Below are positions 54,501 to 63,409 of a stretch of 64,000 bases of DNA, one piece after another (position 1 is the first letter of the stretch; every line of letters begins with the position of its first letter). This stretch comes from CAISCU01 sp051861545 (GTDB lineage Bacteria > Bacteroidota > Bacteroidia > UKL13-3). A program made the translations under genes and the position numbers. The DNA lies in NCBI GenBank assembly GCA_051861545.1, contig JBIMKP010000019.1:1-64000 (forward strand). Reading direction: 5' to 3'. A model generated the notes under the pieces. That model was given only the letters and a program-made list of their open reading frames with translations, did not search any database and had not been told where the DNA came from.

Positions 54501-56172
54501 TATCAACTCCGTTTAAATCAGGAGAAGCAATTATAAATTCTAAAAAATTAGCTAACTGTAAACGCTCTTGCCAAATCTCTGGAATAGGTAGTTTGTATTC
54601 AACAAAAATCTCATTCAGGTACTTATCTAATTGGGTGAAATTTTCTAGTAATGAAGTAGAATTTTCGCTGATTAAGTTTAATTGTTTAGGTAAAACTGAT
54701 TTGAATTTAGAACCATAATAAACCAAGTCTTTTGGAGAGCCAATTTCTTTCAGTTTCATCTCAATCCCATCTACCAAATCGGCTGCATTTTTATATAAAT
54801 CTGCGTCGAGTAATGCAAGTTCATTATGTGGTAATTCAGGAAATTTAATGTCCTTGGTGCTTTCTTTTATTGAAAGCAACATACCAATTATTTGATGAAA
54901 AGTCAATCTACTTCCCTCAATTTCAGAATTTACTGCATCACTATAAGCATTTAGTTCATTCTTCCTTTGTTTGAGTAATGAAAGCTCCTCTTCTAAATAA
55001 GAAGTTTGAGGTTTACCAATATCTAATACACGCTTGAGTTCTAATAATAAATCTTTTTTATTGGCTTTATGGCTATGTAATTCAAGACATGCTTCACCCA
55101 AACCACACATATCCATTCGTCTTTTTACGACTTCAAGAGCGGCCATTTTTTCGGCAACAAACAATACCTTTTTACCTTGACCAATAGCATTCCCTATGAT
55201 ATTGGTAATGGTTTGCGATTTACCAGTACCTGGAGGACCTTGAATGACTAAATGTTTACCCGAATGAACCTCCAATAGATTAAGCACCTGACTACTATCT
55301 GCATCAACCACTTGAAACAATTCATCAACTTGAGGATGTTTATCGATAAAAGTAGTATCAGAAGGAAAAGCAGAGAGATTAAAACCATCACCAAATAAAC
55401 CTTGAATAACTTCATGATTAAATGGCTTTTTATCATCGGGCCAAAGAGAAGAATCTAGGTCATTATAAATTAAAAACTTCCCAAAAGAAAAGAAACCCAG
55501 CTCGGTTTTGTAAGCTTCTAATCTCCATCTTTCTTTATGAGAAATAATTTTATTTACTTGGTTGAAATAATTAGTAAAAGGTAAGTTAATTTCATCGTTA
55601 AATTCAGGAAGTTCAATTCCAAAATCTGATTTTAATTTAGCTTTTAAGGAAACATTTACTCCAAAATCAGCCTCAGAATAAGAAACTTGAAACTGATCTT
55701 TTGCATCTTTTCGTTCAATTCTTACTGGAATTAAAATGAGTGGAGCTTGTCGAAATTCCTGACTCGATTCATCTTCCAACCAATTTAAAATGCCAAAAGC
55801 AATAAAAAGAATATTTACACCTTGCTCTTCGATAATTGATTGTGCAGTATTATAAGTAGAAAGTAAGCGCTTTTGTAGATTTAATTCAGACTCCTCTGTA
55901 TCGAATTTAAACTGGGCGCCTCTTGTTGTTTTTACTGAATTATTTTCTTGAGGGATTTCAATTTCAGTTTGAATAGTCGAAGCTTTCTTTTGCCTAAATC
56001 CAACAGAACGTTTTTCATTCACCAATAAATCAAAAACCATATCAGGTTGTTTGCAAACCAAACTAAGTCCCTTCGATTTGGGTAATCTATAATTCAACAA
56101 AGGATTGCGCATACTGAAATCGAGCAATTCCTTCCTTGAATTTTCTATTAAATTTTGAATTGAATTATTCAT
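51583..56172 (-). CDS. DUF4011 helicase-nuclease (SF1 helicase, Vsr-like REase, DUF3320)
   Basis: About 1529 residues from the ATG at 56172 (a further start at 56190 adds six); residue numbers here count from 56190. An N-terminal DUF4011 (IENSRKELLDFSMRNPLLNYR) is followed by an SF1 helicase split by a long helical insert (Walker A GPPGTGKSQ with K324; Walker B region VIFDEASQVKPVEA; motifs VVGDSKQLPP and NVLITRARQ). A Vsr/DUF559-like nuclease comes next (FIDLAARDKNG...GIECDG, E1278) and a C-terminal DUF3320. This design is known from large single-gene proteins linked to phage defence neighbourhoods, so a defence role is plausible but unproven. All motifs look intact. The gene lies alone; its stop is 9 bp from a MITE-like element. 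Confidence 0.85.
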   Translation of the reverse strand: MNNSIQNLIENSRKELLDFSMRNPLLNYRLPKSKGLSLVCKQPDMVFDLLVNEKRSVGFRQKKASTIQTEIEIPQENNSVKTTRGAQFKFDTEESELNLQKRLLSTYNTAQSIIEEQGVNILFIAFGILNWLEDESSQEFRQAPLILIPVRIERKDAKDQFQVSYSEADFGVNVSLKAKLKSDFGIELPEFNDEINLPFTNYFNQVNKIISHKERWRLEAYKTELGFFSFGKFLIYNDLDSSLWPDDKKPFNHEVIQGLFGDGFNLSAFPSDTTFIDKHPQVDELFQVVDADSSQVLNLLEVHSGKHLVIQGPPGTGKSQTITNIIGNAIGQGKKVLFVAEKMAALEVVKRRMDMCGLGEACLELHSHKANKKDLLLELKRVLDIGKPQTSYLEEELSLLKQRKNELNAYSDAVNSEIEGSRLTFHQIIGMLLSIKESTKDIKFPELPHNELALLDADLYKNAADLVDGIEMKLKEIGSPKDLVYYGSKFKSVLPKQLNLISENSTSLLENFTQLDKYLNEIFVEYKLPIPEIWQERLQLANFLEFIIASPDLNGVDIQNNSWHLKQDNLKNLISAGLKFESFSLSVLTKMKDEVLQQDWAEVKSIYETHHHKWYKFIISDFRKAKKLFLSYSKTIQKPKDSEILAIIDEIILAQKDIAIIDSNKILAENLFKTKWEKSNRSFKELEKINEFMFSFFQMDFPFEVFKTIPSDKSKALSLKIELDKLLESFNLSWQNWKNSIEFDEEIKGSLGAMKSVEIEKWFQRLLPEIQDLNMVCSWNNSLDLIQERNLNYIIPLCLNWNLAADYLRMSFKNAWLETLYEKAINSNEVLKRFDRNRHEELINKFKEEDKLNFLLNRAKASLTHFNTLPNAMAGGQMMILRTEMNKKIRHLPLRKLIEQAGLAIQDIKPVFMMSPMSIATYIPPGLLNFDLVIFDEASQVKPVEALGAILRGKQLVVVGDSKQLPPTNFFETISEEIDEEESLTLDIESILGLADAKGIGGGMLRWHYRSKHESLIKVSNFEFYDNRLIVFPSAANHEKLGLKLRHHPETFYDRGQSRSNKMEAAIVIEAILTHIRNYPKLSLGIVSFSNAQKEVLENLFEQARKEYPELENYIQSHVDEPLFIKNLENVQGDERDVIFISIGYGKTKEGYLAMSFGPLNGIGGERRLNVLITRARQCCEVFTNIKAEDIDISKTQSLGVKALKNFLFYAENGNLNMSKETGRSADSFFEIHVAEKLREFGYDIVHQVGANGFFIDLAARDKNGNYILGIECDGRMYHSARSARDRDRLRQQVLEGMGWTIHRIWSTDWFANADRETKRTIEAIEKAMLDRNKPQAALESKTKEPIIIRESVKNEKHIVKQYELAKLDIHANGKEIHQLPLAMVAQWLLLVVEVEAPVHIEEAGRRIIEALGITRLGSRIRTHLEDAAVFAHQNKMFIKKADFLFHIDEREIEVRDRSSLAAPSRKTEFISQEEVSKAFTKVVSEAYQIQDDDAIVLAANMLGFSRLTEDLKSEFFVFFQNWKATKSE

Positions 56173-56427
56173 GTGATATTGATATTGCAATTAAACATGA
56201 AAAAACGAGATTAATGATGTTGAAATTAAAAAATGATTTTATCAAAAAATTAAGAATTAAACGCAATTGAATTCAATATTTTTCGAAGGAAGCATCAGAT
56301 TATCAACAAATAAGAAAAATAGGAGTTTCCACAATAAAATGGGCAAAAACTCAGAATAATTAAAAGAATAATAGTTTAAATTAGTAGCTTCTAATAAACT
56401 GCAAGTCAAGTTGATAAATAATTACGC

Positions 56428-59400
56428 ATGAAAAAAATAATACTCGCACTTTTACTTCCACTTTTTTCACTTTTAAGTTCAGAAGTTAAAGCCATTACAA
56501 CATTGGATTTAGGGGCCGATTCAATACTTGTATGCAACAATTCCTTTACAAATATTGTAGCTCCAATGACTTATCCTCAATATTTGTGGAGCACCGGAGA
56601 TACCTTATTTTTCACCCGTGTTACAAAAAATGGTTGGGTAAAATGTACGGTTTCAGACTTTACAGGTTCTAGTAGTGATTCTGTTTACGTACAATTTGGT
56701 TCAGCTAATATTTTAGAAGCAGACACAACTATTTGTTCTGGAGCAACAATTCAACTTAATGCATTTCCTCGATTTGATTGCGGACCTTTCGGTACACCAG
56801 CTCGTCACAAAATAACTGGCCAAAGTTTAGGAAGTAATTTCTTATACATTGGTGCCTATAATGGTCATCATTATTACAAAATTACCAGTGCCGGAACTTG
56901 GTTAGCTGCAGCACAATTGGCACAAAGTACTGGCGGTTATTTAGCAACCATTAATGATAGTTCTGAAATGAATTTCATTAAATCGAGTGGAGCTTTAGCC
57001 AATACAAACTTATGGTTAGGTTTATACAGACCCGCAGATAATCAATCATTTCGTTGGTCGAATTGTGATAACTTTACTTATACAAATTGGTCAAGCGCTG
57101 CATCATCACCATCTACAACAAGTGGTGAAAATTATGTTTTTATGCGCGGAAGTTCTTGTACAGATGCTTTCACTTGGGAAAATATCACAAACAATAATTT
57201 AAACAATCCCGACCCATGTTTTCAAAGTATTTTTGGATTGGTTGAATTTGATGAAGAAAGCAATATTGGTTATACTTGGAGTACTGGTGATACCATTCCA
57301 ACAATTACTATTTCACCGAATACATCTCAATCTATTATGTTGTTTGTTCAACAATTTGGAAAAACTTGTACAGATGAGGTGAATGTGAATATTTGGGATT
57401 TAAGCGATTTAATCGGTTTAGATAGTGTAAAAGTTTGTGATGCTGATGAAATTATGTTAAACGTAATGACCGGCTTAAGCAGTTATTCTTGGAGCACAGG
57501 AAGTAATAATTCATCTTTAATAGTTAATAGTTCAAGTAATCCGGGTTGGTATTATTTATCGGCAATTGCACCAGGAAATTGTTCTGGATTGGATAGTGTA
57601 TACATAAGTGTTGCCAATACAACAATAAAAAATCAAGATACTACTGTTTGTTTTGGTTCAAATGTAACTTTAAGAGGTCCAGTTGCTCCCTTGGCTTATC
57701 AAAACCAATATTCACAAAGTTTTGAAACTTCTCCATTCTCTGGATGGAACCAACAAATTTCATTCAACTTTAATTCATCAACAGTTTTAGGTCCATTTTA
57801 TAACGACTCATTGGTTTATCTAGCAACATCATTACCAAGCCATGATTCTGCCAGAGTAAGTTTTGATTTATATATTCATGATACTTGGGAAGGTGAATGC
57901 TCTTCGGGAGGAAAAGATATACTTAAATTTTATGGTGGAAGTAAAATTGCCATGGAATCAAGTTTCTCAAACACACCAAGCTGCCAACAAACTTATTCAA
58001 ATTCAGGATTACCAGGTTTATATGCGGCAGAGAATGATGCTGCAAAAAACAACTTAATTAGACGTTGTACAAATACTTCAAAAACAACAAAATATACTGT
58101 TACAAGAACATTTGCTCATTCAAGTGGAAAATTAGATTTATCGTGGGTTGGTAGCTTGAATGACCTTCCAGGCAATCAAACAATTTGTGATGAAAGCTGG
58201 TCGGTAGATAATATCCAAATAGAACTAAGAAAAGCATCAAAACTAATTTGGTCGAATGGAGACAGCGCTCAAAACATTACTGTTACTCCCGCTTTAGGTG
58301 ATAATTTCTATTGGTTAAAAGTTCCAGTTGGTAATGATTTCTGTATTGATACTGTTAAAGTAAGTACATATACCGGTCAAAAACCAATGGATTTATTCTT
58401 AGAAGATACTATCTATAATTGCAAGGCTTATTCAAGCACAGCAATATTGCCAAGTGGATTTAATTCTTATGTATGGAGCACAGGTGTTAATACTCAACAA
58501 GCTGATTTATATAATCCAGGATGGCATTATGGGGCAGTTGAAATTGCACTTGGAACATGTTTTGGAGTTGATAGTATTTACCATGATAAAGCTGGATTTA
58601 CATTTGAAGTTAATGATACCAATATTTGTCCTGGTGCAAATGTTGAACTTGTTCCTTTTAGAGAAACCTACTGTAACCCATTTGGAGGTCCTGCACAAAC
58701 CAATTATGCTGCTGGACAAACAATTTCAGGTTATAATTATTTAGGTTCTTACCAAGGTCATCATTATTACCAATCTATAAGCAGCAGTGATTGGACTGAT
58801 GCTGCTCTTAATGCTTTAATAAATGGAGGGCATTTAGCATGTATTAATGATATCAATGAACAAAACTTTATTAAGAATATCATTAGTGAAAATTCTTGGT
58901 TAGGATTATTTAGAAATTCTGATGGTTATCATAATTGGATGAATTGTGATACTTTATTATATAGCAATTGGGATTTAAATGAACCAAAATTAAGTCCAAA
59001 CGATAACGTATTTATGTTTGGTAACAATTGTTCATCATCAGGAAAATGGAAAAGCTTTGATGATAAAGATACCAATTCAACAGATGCATGTTTTAATGGT
59101 ATTTATGGCTTATTAGAAATTGAAGAACAAAATTTCTTTTATAATTGGTCAACAGGAGAAACTAGTCCTAGTATAAATATTACAACAACCAAAGATACAT
59201 CGGTTAGTGTAACTGTTAGAAGATATGCCGATAGCAATTTAGGAGCTTGTAGCGCTGGAACAGTAAATATAAATATCACCAATAATTTGAACTTAAATAT
59301 TGATGTTTTAAAAGGAGATACAATTCAGTGTATTACTAGCAATAACTTTAGGTTTGTTGATGTTTCAAACAATCCTGGAGAAACTTTATTCCGCCGTTGG

Positions 59401-62400
59401 GATTTTGGTGATGGAACAATAGCAATCGATTCTATAGCCACAAAAAACTATAGTTCACCCGGAATTTATAAAGTAACTTTAGTACTAGAAAAAGCAGGTG
59501 GATGTGGAACATCTAAAGACTTTTTCGTTGAAGTTTTACCAAATCCAACACCTTTGATAATTAGTGCAACAAATCCTGTTTGTGCTACAACAACAGGTTC
59601 ATATTTTGCAGCAACAAGTACCAATTTGGTTCACTCGTGGACAGTTGCAGGTGGTAATATTACAACTGTATCCGGAATAAATAATGAAGAGTTACTTGTT
59701 ACTTGGGGAAGTGCATCTTCCGGAACAGTAATTTTAAGAGACTCAAATACCACAACCGGTTGTGCTGCAAATTCCAGTCCTACAATTGTTCAAATTAGAG
59801 CACTTCCAAAAGTAGGATTTACTATTGACGATAGCACCCAGTGCTTCAATGGAAACTCATTTACCTTTACCGATACTACAAAACAAATAACTCCGGTTTT
59901 ACAAAGAATTTGGACTTATAGCGATTTGTTCCAAAGTACAGATTCTATAGCAAGCAAGAGCTTTAGTAGTGCTGGAATTCAAACCGTAAAATTAGATATT
60001 CAGAATACAGATGGATGTGTAAGTTCTTTAACCAAAAACTTATATGTTCTTATTAACAATACACCAGAAATTAATGGCCCAAAAACAACTTGTGCCAATA
60101 GTTTTGCTACTTATACAGTTTCAGGAGATACAAGTGTTTCAAGATTTACTTGGACTATTTCAGGAGGAACGATTGTTTCTGGACAGGGAACTGATAGTAT
60201 TCGAGTTACATGGGGAACTTTAGGAAAAGGTTTAATTCAAGTTAAAGATTCAGTTAAACTTACAGGATGTGCTGCAACTAGTAATTTAGACACAGTATAT
60301 ATCAATCCATATACAGCCCTTAGTATAACTGGAACAAATCCTGTTTGTAAAAATGTTGCTGGATTTTATAGTGTTCCTTTCGATGCAAATAAAACTTACA
60401 CATGGTCGATTACCAATGGAACAATTATTTCTGGACAAGGAAATTCATCTATTGCGGTATTATGGAACAATACTGGTTTAGGAACTTTAAGCGTAAAAGA
60501 TTCATTAATAACCACTGGTTGTAATGGTACATCTAATACTTTTCAAGTTACAATTAATGGCTCTCCAGACCCAATTTTAACTGGAGACCAAATGGTTTGC
60601 TCTGAATCAATCACTATTTATTCAACAGCAGTAACAAGCGGCCATTATTACAAATGGACAGTTACTGGCGGTGAAATAATAAGCGGACAAGGTACAGGAA
60701 ACTTGAGTATTAAATGGGACACTACAAGTGCTGGACCTAAAAATGGAAGTGTTGTTGTAATGGACTCAATTATTGCTACTGGCTGCAAACAAGCTACTAC
60801 TCCATATTTAGTGCAAATCAATAAAACACCTAACCCAATCATTACCGGAAAAACATCGGTTTGTGGATTAGATGAATTTAATTATTCAATTGAATTTAAT
60901 AATTCAAGAGTTTATAATTGGGAAATTACAGGAGGTACAATTGTTAACGGACAAGGAACAGCTATTTTAACTGTTAGATGGGATAATACCTCATCATTAG
61001 GAACACTTAGAGTACTTGATTCCGTTGTAAGTAGCGCATGTAAGGCCTTCTCTCCAGTTTTAAATGTTTCAATAAGTCCTGTTATTAAACCAAATATTTC
61101 AGGACCAACTAACTTATGTGAAAATGAATATGGCACTTATTCTATTATTAACAGACCTGGCCATACATTTACATGGGCAATCAGTGGTGGTAGCTTCTTT
61201 AGTAATAAAGGAGATACAAATGTAACTATTCATTGGAATGGAGGCTCGCCAACTGGAGCCATTACAGTTAGAGATTCTAATAATACCTCTGGTTGTGCTA
61301 TAAACTCTGATATCTTAAATATCAACTTAAACAAAATAACCATTCCAAAAATTACTGGAAATGATACTTTATGCGAAGGGTCGACCGATGTATACAGCAT
61401 ATTACCAGAAACCAATCATTATTATACTTGGAATGTGAGCAATGGAACTATTTTATCAGGACAAAATACTGACAATATATCTGTAAGTTGGACTACTCCT
61501 GGAAATGGTAGTATTGTACTTTCAGATTCTGTAATCGCATCTGGCTGTAAAGCAAATTCAGCACCATTAGATGTTGTAATTTCAGCAAAACCTGCTCCTG
61601 TAATTTCTGGACCAGCTACCGTTTGTAGCAATTCTAGCTCGGTATACATTACGCCTTTTGTACCTCGTCATAATTATATATGGACAGTTGGTGGTGGAAG
61701 TATACTTGCCGGACAGGGCTCGAATGGATTAACTGTATTTTGGTCGGGAACTGGAATTGGTAGTGTTACATTAGAAGAAATTGATTCAATAGCAGGATGT
61801 AGCACAAGCACTGTTGGTTATCCAGTATTGAAAAACTTAAATACTGCTCCTGGAATAAGTGGACCAGCATCTGTATGCTTAAACACAGAAGGAATTTATA
61901 CTACATTAAGTAATGCAGATAAAGTATTTATTTGGGATGTTATTGGAGGTAATATTTTAAGCGGACAAGGAACCAATGAAGTAAATATTTTATGGAATGT
62001 AAAAGGAAAAGGTTCTATAATTTTAAGAGATAGTTCTATTAGTAGTGGATGTACTTCTATTAGTACACTTTATGAAGTAGGAGTTATTAATGCACCAGTT
62101 TCATTAATTGGTGGAGCTACTCTAAGATGTGTTGGAGATACTGCAAACTATGGAACAATACCAAATTCAAACAGAACTTATGATTGGGTAGTTACAGGTG
62201 GAACGATTATTAGTGGAGCAGGAACTGAAAGAATAACAGTTATTTGGAACCAGGCAGGTGATGGTTATGTTACCGTAACCGAAACTGTTTCAAGCACAAG
62301 TTGCAGTAGTACTTCATTTAGAAAAGTAACGGTTATTGGCACGCCAAGCGCCTATTTCACAACTAGAACCATTGGAGGAACTGTTGATTTTTATGCAGCT

Positions 62401-62856
62401 GCAGCAACACAAAACTACTATTGGGATTTTGGTGATGGCCAAGGCTCATTCTTAAAAAATACAACTCATTCATATGCCGCAAATGGTACATATAAAGTAG
62501 TATTGTATACCAGTACAAACGAAGGTTGCAAAAACGACAGTAGTTTGAATTTAACTATTAATTCTGTAGGACTAGAAGATTTCACAGGCATGAAAAATGG
62601 CTTAGTAGCTTATCCAAATCCATTTTCAGGAAAAACTAGTATTGCATTTAAACTTGCAAGCAGCAGTGAAGTTGACTTAGAAATTTATGATATGATGGGT
62701 AATCTAATCACTAAAATGATTGACAATGAAACCATGAATGCTGGAGAATATGAAAGAGAATTTAATATTGAGAACCTTCATTCAAACCATGGTGCATACT
62801 TTGTAAGACTAAGAACTGGAGAACAATTCAGAACAATAAGAATTGTGGCTCAATAG
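56428..62856 (+). CDS. Giant T9SS surface protein with C-type lectin and PKD-like repeats
   Basis: 2142 residues. Signal peptide about 1-22. Two C-type-lectin-like domains (about 115-275 and 750-900) with NLWLGLYR/SWLGLFR and WSNCDNF/WMNCD blocks; between them a jelly-roll-like segment with GEC/GGKDILKFYGG. Three classical PKD domains (WDFGDG or WTYSD types; about 980-1065, 1130-1210 and 2000-2050) and about ten PKD-like units of about 84 residues (W.I.GGTI.SGQGT...V.W...G.G.I.V.DS...GC). A type A T9SS sorting domain ends it (YPNPFSGKTSI ... IRIVAQ). It should be displayed on or released from the surface as an adhesin or glycan-binding protein. The single frame is intact over 6.4 kb. Confidence 0.9.
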   Translation: MKKIILALLLPLFSLLSSEVKAITTLDLGADSILVCNNSFTNIVAPMTYPQYLWSTGDTLFFTRVTKNGWVKCTVSDFTGSSSDSVYVQFGSANILEADTTICSGATIQLNAFPRFDCGPFGTPARHKITGQSLGSNFLYIGAYNGHHYYKITSAGTWLAAAQLAQSTGGYLATINDSSEMNFIKSSGALANTNLWLGLYRPADNQSFRWSNCDNFTYTNWSSAASSPSTTSGENYVFMRGSSCTDAFTWENITNNNLNNPDPCFQSIFGLVEFDEESNIGYTWSTGDTIPTITISPNTSQSIMLFVQQFGKTCTDEVNVNIWDLSDLIGLDSVKVCDADEIMLNVMTGLSSYSWSTGSNNSSLIVNSSSNPGWYYLSAIAPGNCSGLDSVYISVANTTIKNQDTTVCFGSNVTLRGPVAPLAYQNQYSQSFETSPFSGWNQQISFNFNSSTVLGPFYNDSLVYLATSLPSHDSARVSFDLYIHDTWEGECSSGGKDILKFYGGSKIAMESSFSNTPSCQQTYSNSGLPGLYAAENDAAKNNLIRRCTNTSKTTKYTVTRTFAHSSGKLDLSWVGSLNDLPGNQTICDESWSVDNIQIELRKASKLIWSNGDSAQNITVTPALGDNFYWLKVPVGNDFCIDTVKVSTYTGQKPMDLFLEDTIYNCKAYSSTAILPSGFNSYVWSTGVNTQQADLYNPGWHYGAVEIALGTCFGVDSIYHDKAGFTFEVNDTNICPGANVELVPFRETYCNPFGGPAQTNYAAGQTISGYNYLGSYQGHHYYQSISSSDWTDAALNALINGGHLACINDINEQNFIKNIISENSWLGLFRNSDGYHNWMNCDTLLYSNWDLNEPKLSPNDNVFMFGNNCSSSGKWKSFDDKDTNSTDACFNGIYGLLEIEEQNFFYNWSTGETSPSINITTTKDTSVSVTVRRYADSNLGACSAGTVNINITNNLNLNIDVLKGDTIQCITSNNFRFVDVSNNPGETLFRRWDFGDGTIAIDSIATKNYSSPGIYKVTLVLEKAGGCGTSKDFFVEVLPNPTPLIISATNPVCATTTGSYFAATSTNLVHSWTVAGGNITTVSGINNEELLVTWGSASSGTVILRDSNTTTGCAANSSPTIVQIRALPKVGFTIDDSTQCFNGNSFTFTDTTKQITPVLQRIWTYSDLFQSTDSIASKSFSSAGIQTVKLDIQNTDGCVSSLTKNLYVLINNTPEINGPKTTCANSFATYTVSGDTSVSRFTWTISGGTIVSGQGTDSIRVTWGTLGKGLIQVKDSVKLTGCAATSNLDTVYINPYTALSITGTNPVCKNVAGFYSVPFDANKTYTWSITNGTIISGQGNSSIAVLWNNTGLGTLSVKDSLITTGCNGTSNTFQVTINGSPDPILTGDQMVCSESITIYSTAVTSGHYYKWTVTGGEIISGQGTGNLSIKWDTTSAGPKNGSVVVMDSIIATGCKQATTPYLVQINKTPNPIITGKTSVCGLDEFNYSIEFNNSRVYNWEITGGTIVNGQGTAILTVRWDNTSSLGTLRVLDSVVSSACKAFSPVLNVSISPVIKPNISGPTNLCENEYGTYSIINRPGHTFTWAISGGSFFSNKGDTNVTIHWNGGSPTGAITVRDSNNTSGCAINSDILNINLNKITIPKITGNDTLCEGSTDVYSILPETNHYYTWNVSNGTILSGQNTDNISVSWTTPGNGSIVLSDSVIASGCKANSAPLDVVISAKPAPVISGPATVCSNSSSVYITPFVPRHNYIWTVGGGSILAGQGSNGLTVFWSGTGIGSVTLEEIDSIAGCSTSTVGYPVLKNLNTAPGISGPASVCLNTEGIYTTLSNADKVFIWDVIGGNILSGQGTNEVNILWNVKGKGSIILRDSSISSGCTSISTLYEVGVINAPVSLIGGATLRCVGDTANYGTIPNSNRTYDWVVTGGTIISGAGTERITVIWNQAGDGYVTVTETVSSTSCSSTSFRKVTVIGTPSAYFTTRTIGGTVDFYAAAATQNYYWDFGDGQGSFLKNTTHSYAANGTYKVVLYTSTNEGCKNDSSLNLTINSVGLEDFTGMKNGLVAYPNPFSGKTSIAFKLASSSEVDLEIYDMMGNLITKMIDNETMNAGEYEREFNIENLHSNHGAYFVRLRTGEQFRTIRIVAQ

Positions 62857-62874
62857 GATTTAATTATTAAGCAT

Positions 62875-62914
62875 AAAAAAGAGCTGTTTCAAATAACGAA
62901 ACAGCTCTTTTTTT
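62875..62914 (+). terminator. Terminator of the giant surface-protein gene
   Basis: Perfect 10-bp stem GAGCTGTTTC/GAAACAGCTC (62881-62890, 62898-62907), 7-nt loop, A-run before and a T-run of nine after. Confidence 0.95.
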
Positions 62915-63077
62915 TTAGAAATAAATCAAAATATTTTATTGGTTAAATCTTCTTTAAACATTTTTACGAATATCCGCATGTTTACCACCAATAATTTTTT
63001 ATAAATCTGGTGAATGTTTTGAGAAACATTTTCAAAAAATAGTTTGGAGTTAAATCGTTCTGCTTTATGATATTTAA

Positions 63078-63229
63078 GACCCCGACAGGTGGTCACATGT
63101 TTATAGAAAAATGCTTGAAACGAATTCCCCAAACCTCTGCCAACGCGGACCAAAGGTCCGCGTTGGCAGAGGTTTGGGCTTGGTTTTCTTTACTTATTAT
63201 TTTCTATAATCATGTCATCCCTTCAGGAT
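63078..63229. repeat. Three-hairpin palindromic element, copy C
   Basis: Central perfect hairpin with 24-bp arms (63128-63151 and 63155-63178) and loop AAA. Left end GACCCCGACAGGTGGTC then TTTATAGAAAA; right end TTTTCTATAAT then ATCCCTTCAGGAT. An open frame of 66 codons read across it is only a by-product of the repeat. The rest of 62915-63409 shows nothing else. Confidence 0.9.
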
Positions 63230-63409
63230 TTAAAAAATCTCAAGAAAAATTATATTTCTTATTCTAATCAATTTTTCAAGGTTGATTCTAATTATTTCTA
63301 GTAATCATCTGCATTATAGCCTTTGAATATTGGTAAAACTAATTATAGGTAAAGAAGCGGATATTCGAAAACATTTTAAACTAGAATGAATGTTTTACTA
63401 CATTGCCAT

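Noticed and set aside
63067..63267. Plus-strand frame of 66 codons after the giant surface-protein gene
   Set aside because: It runs entirely through palindromic copy C; the same frame is not kept in the other copies.
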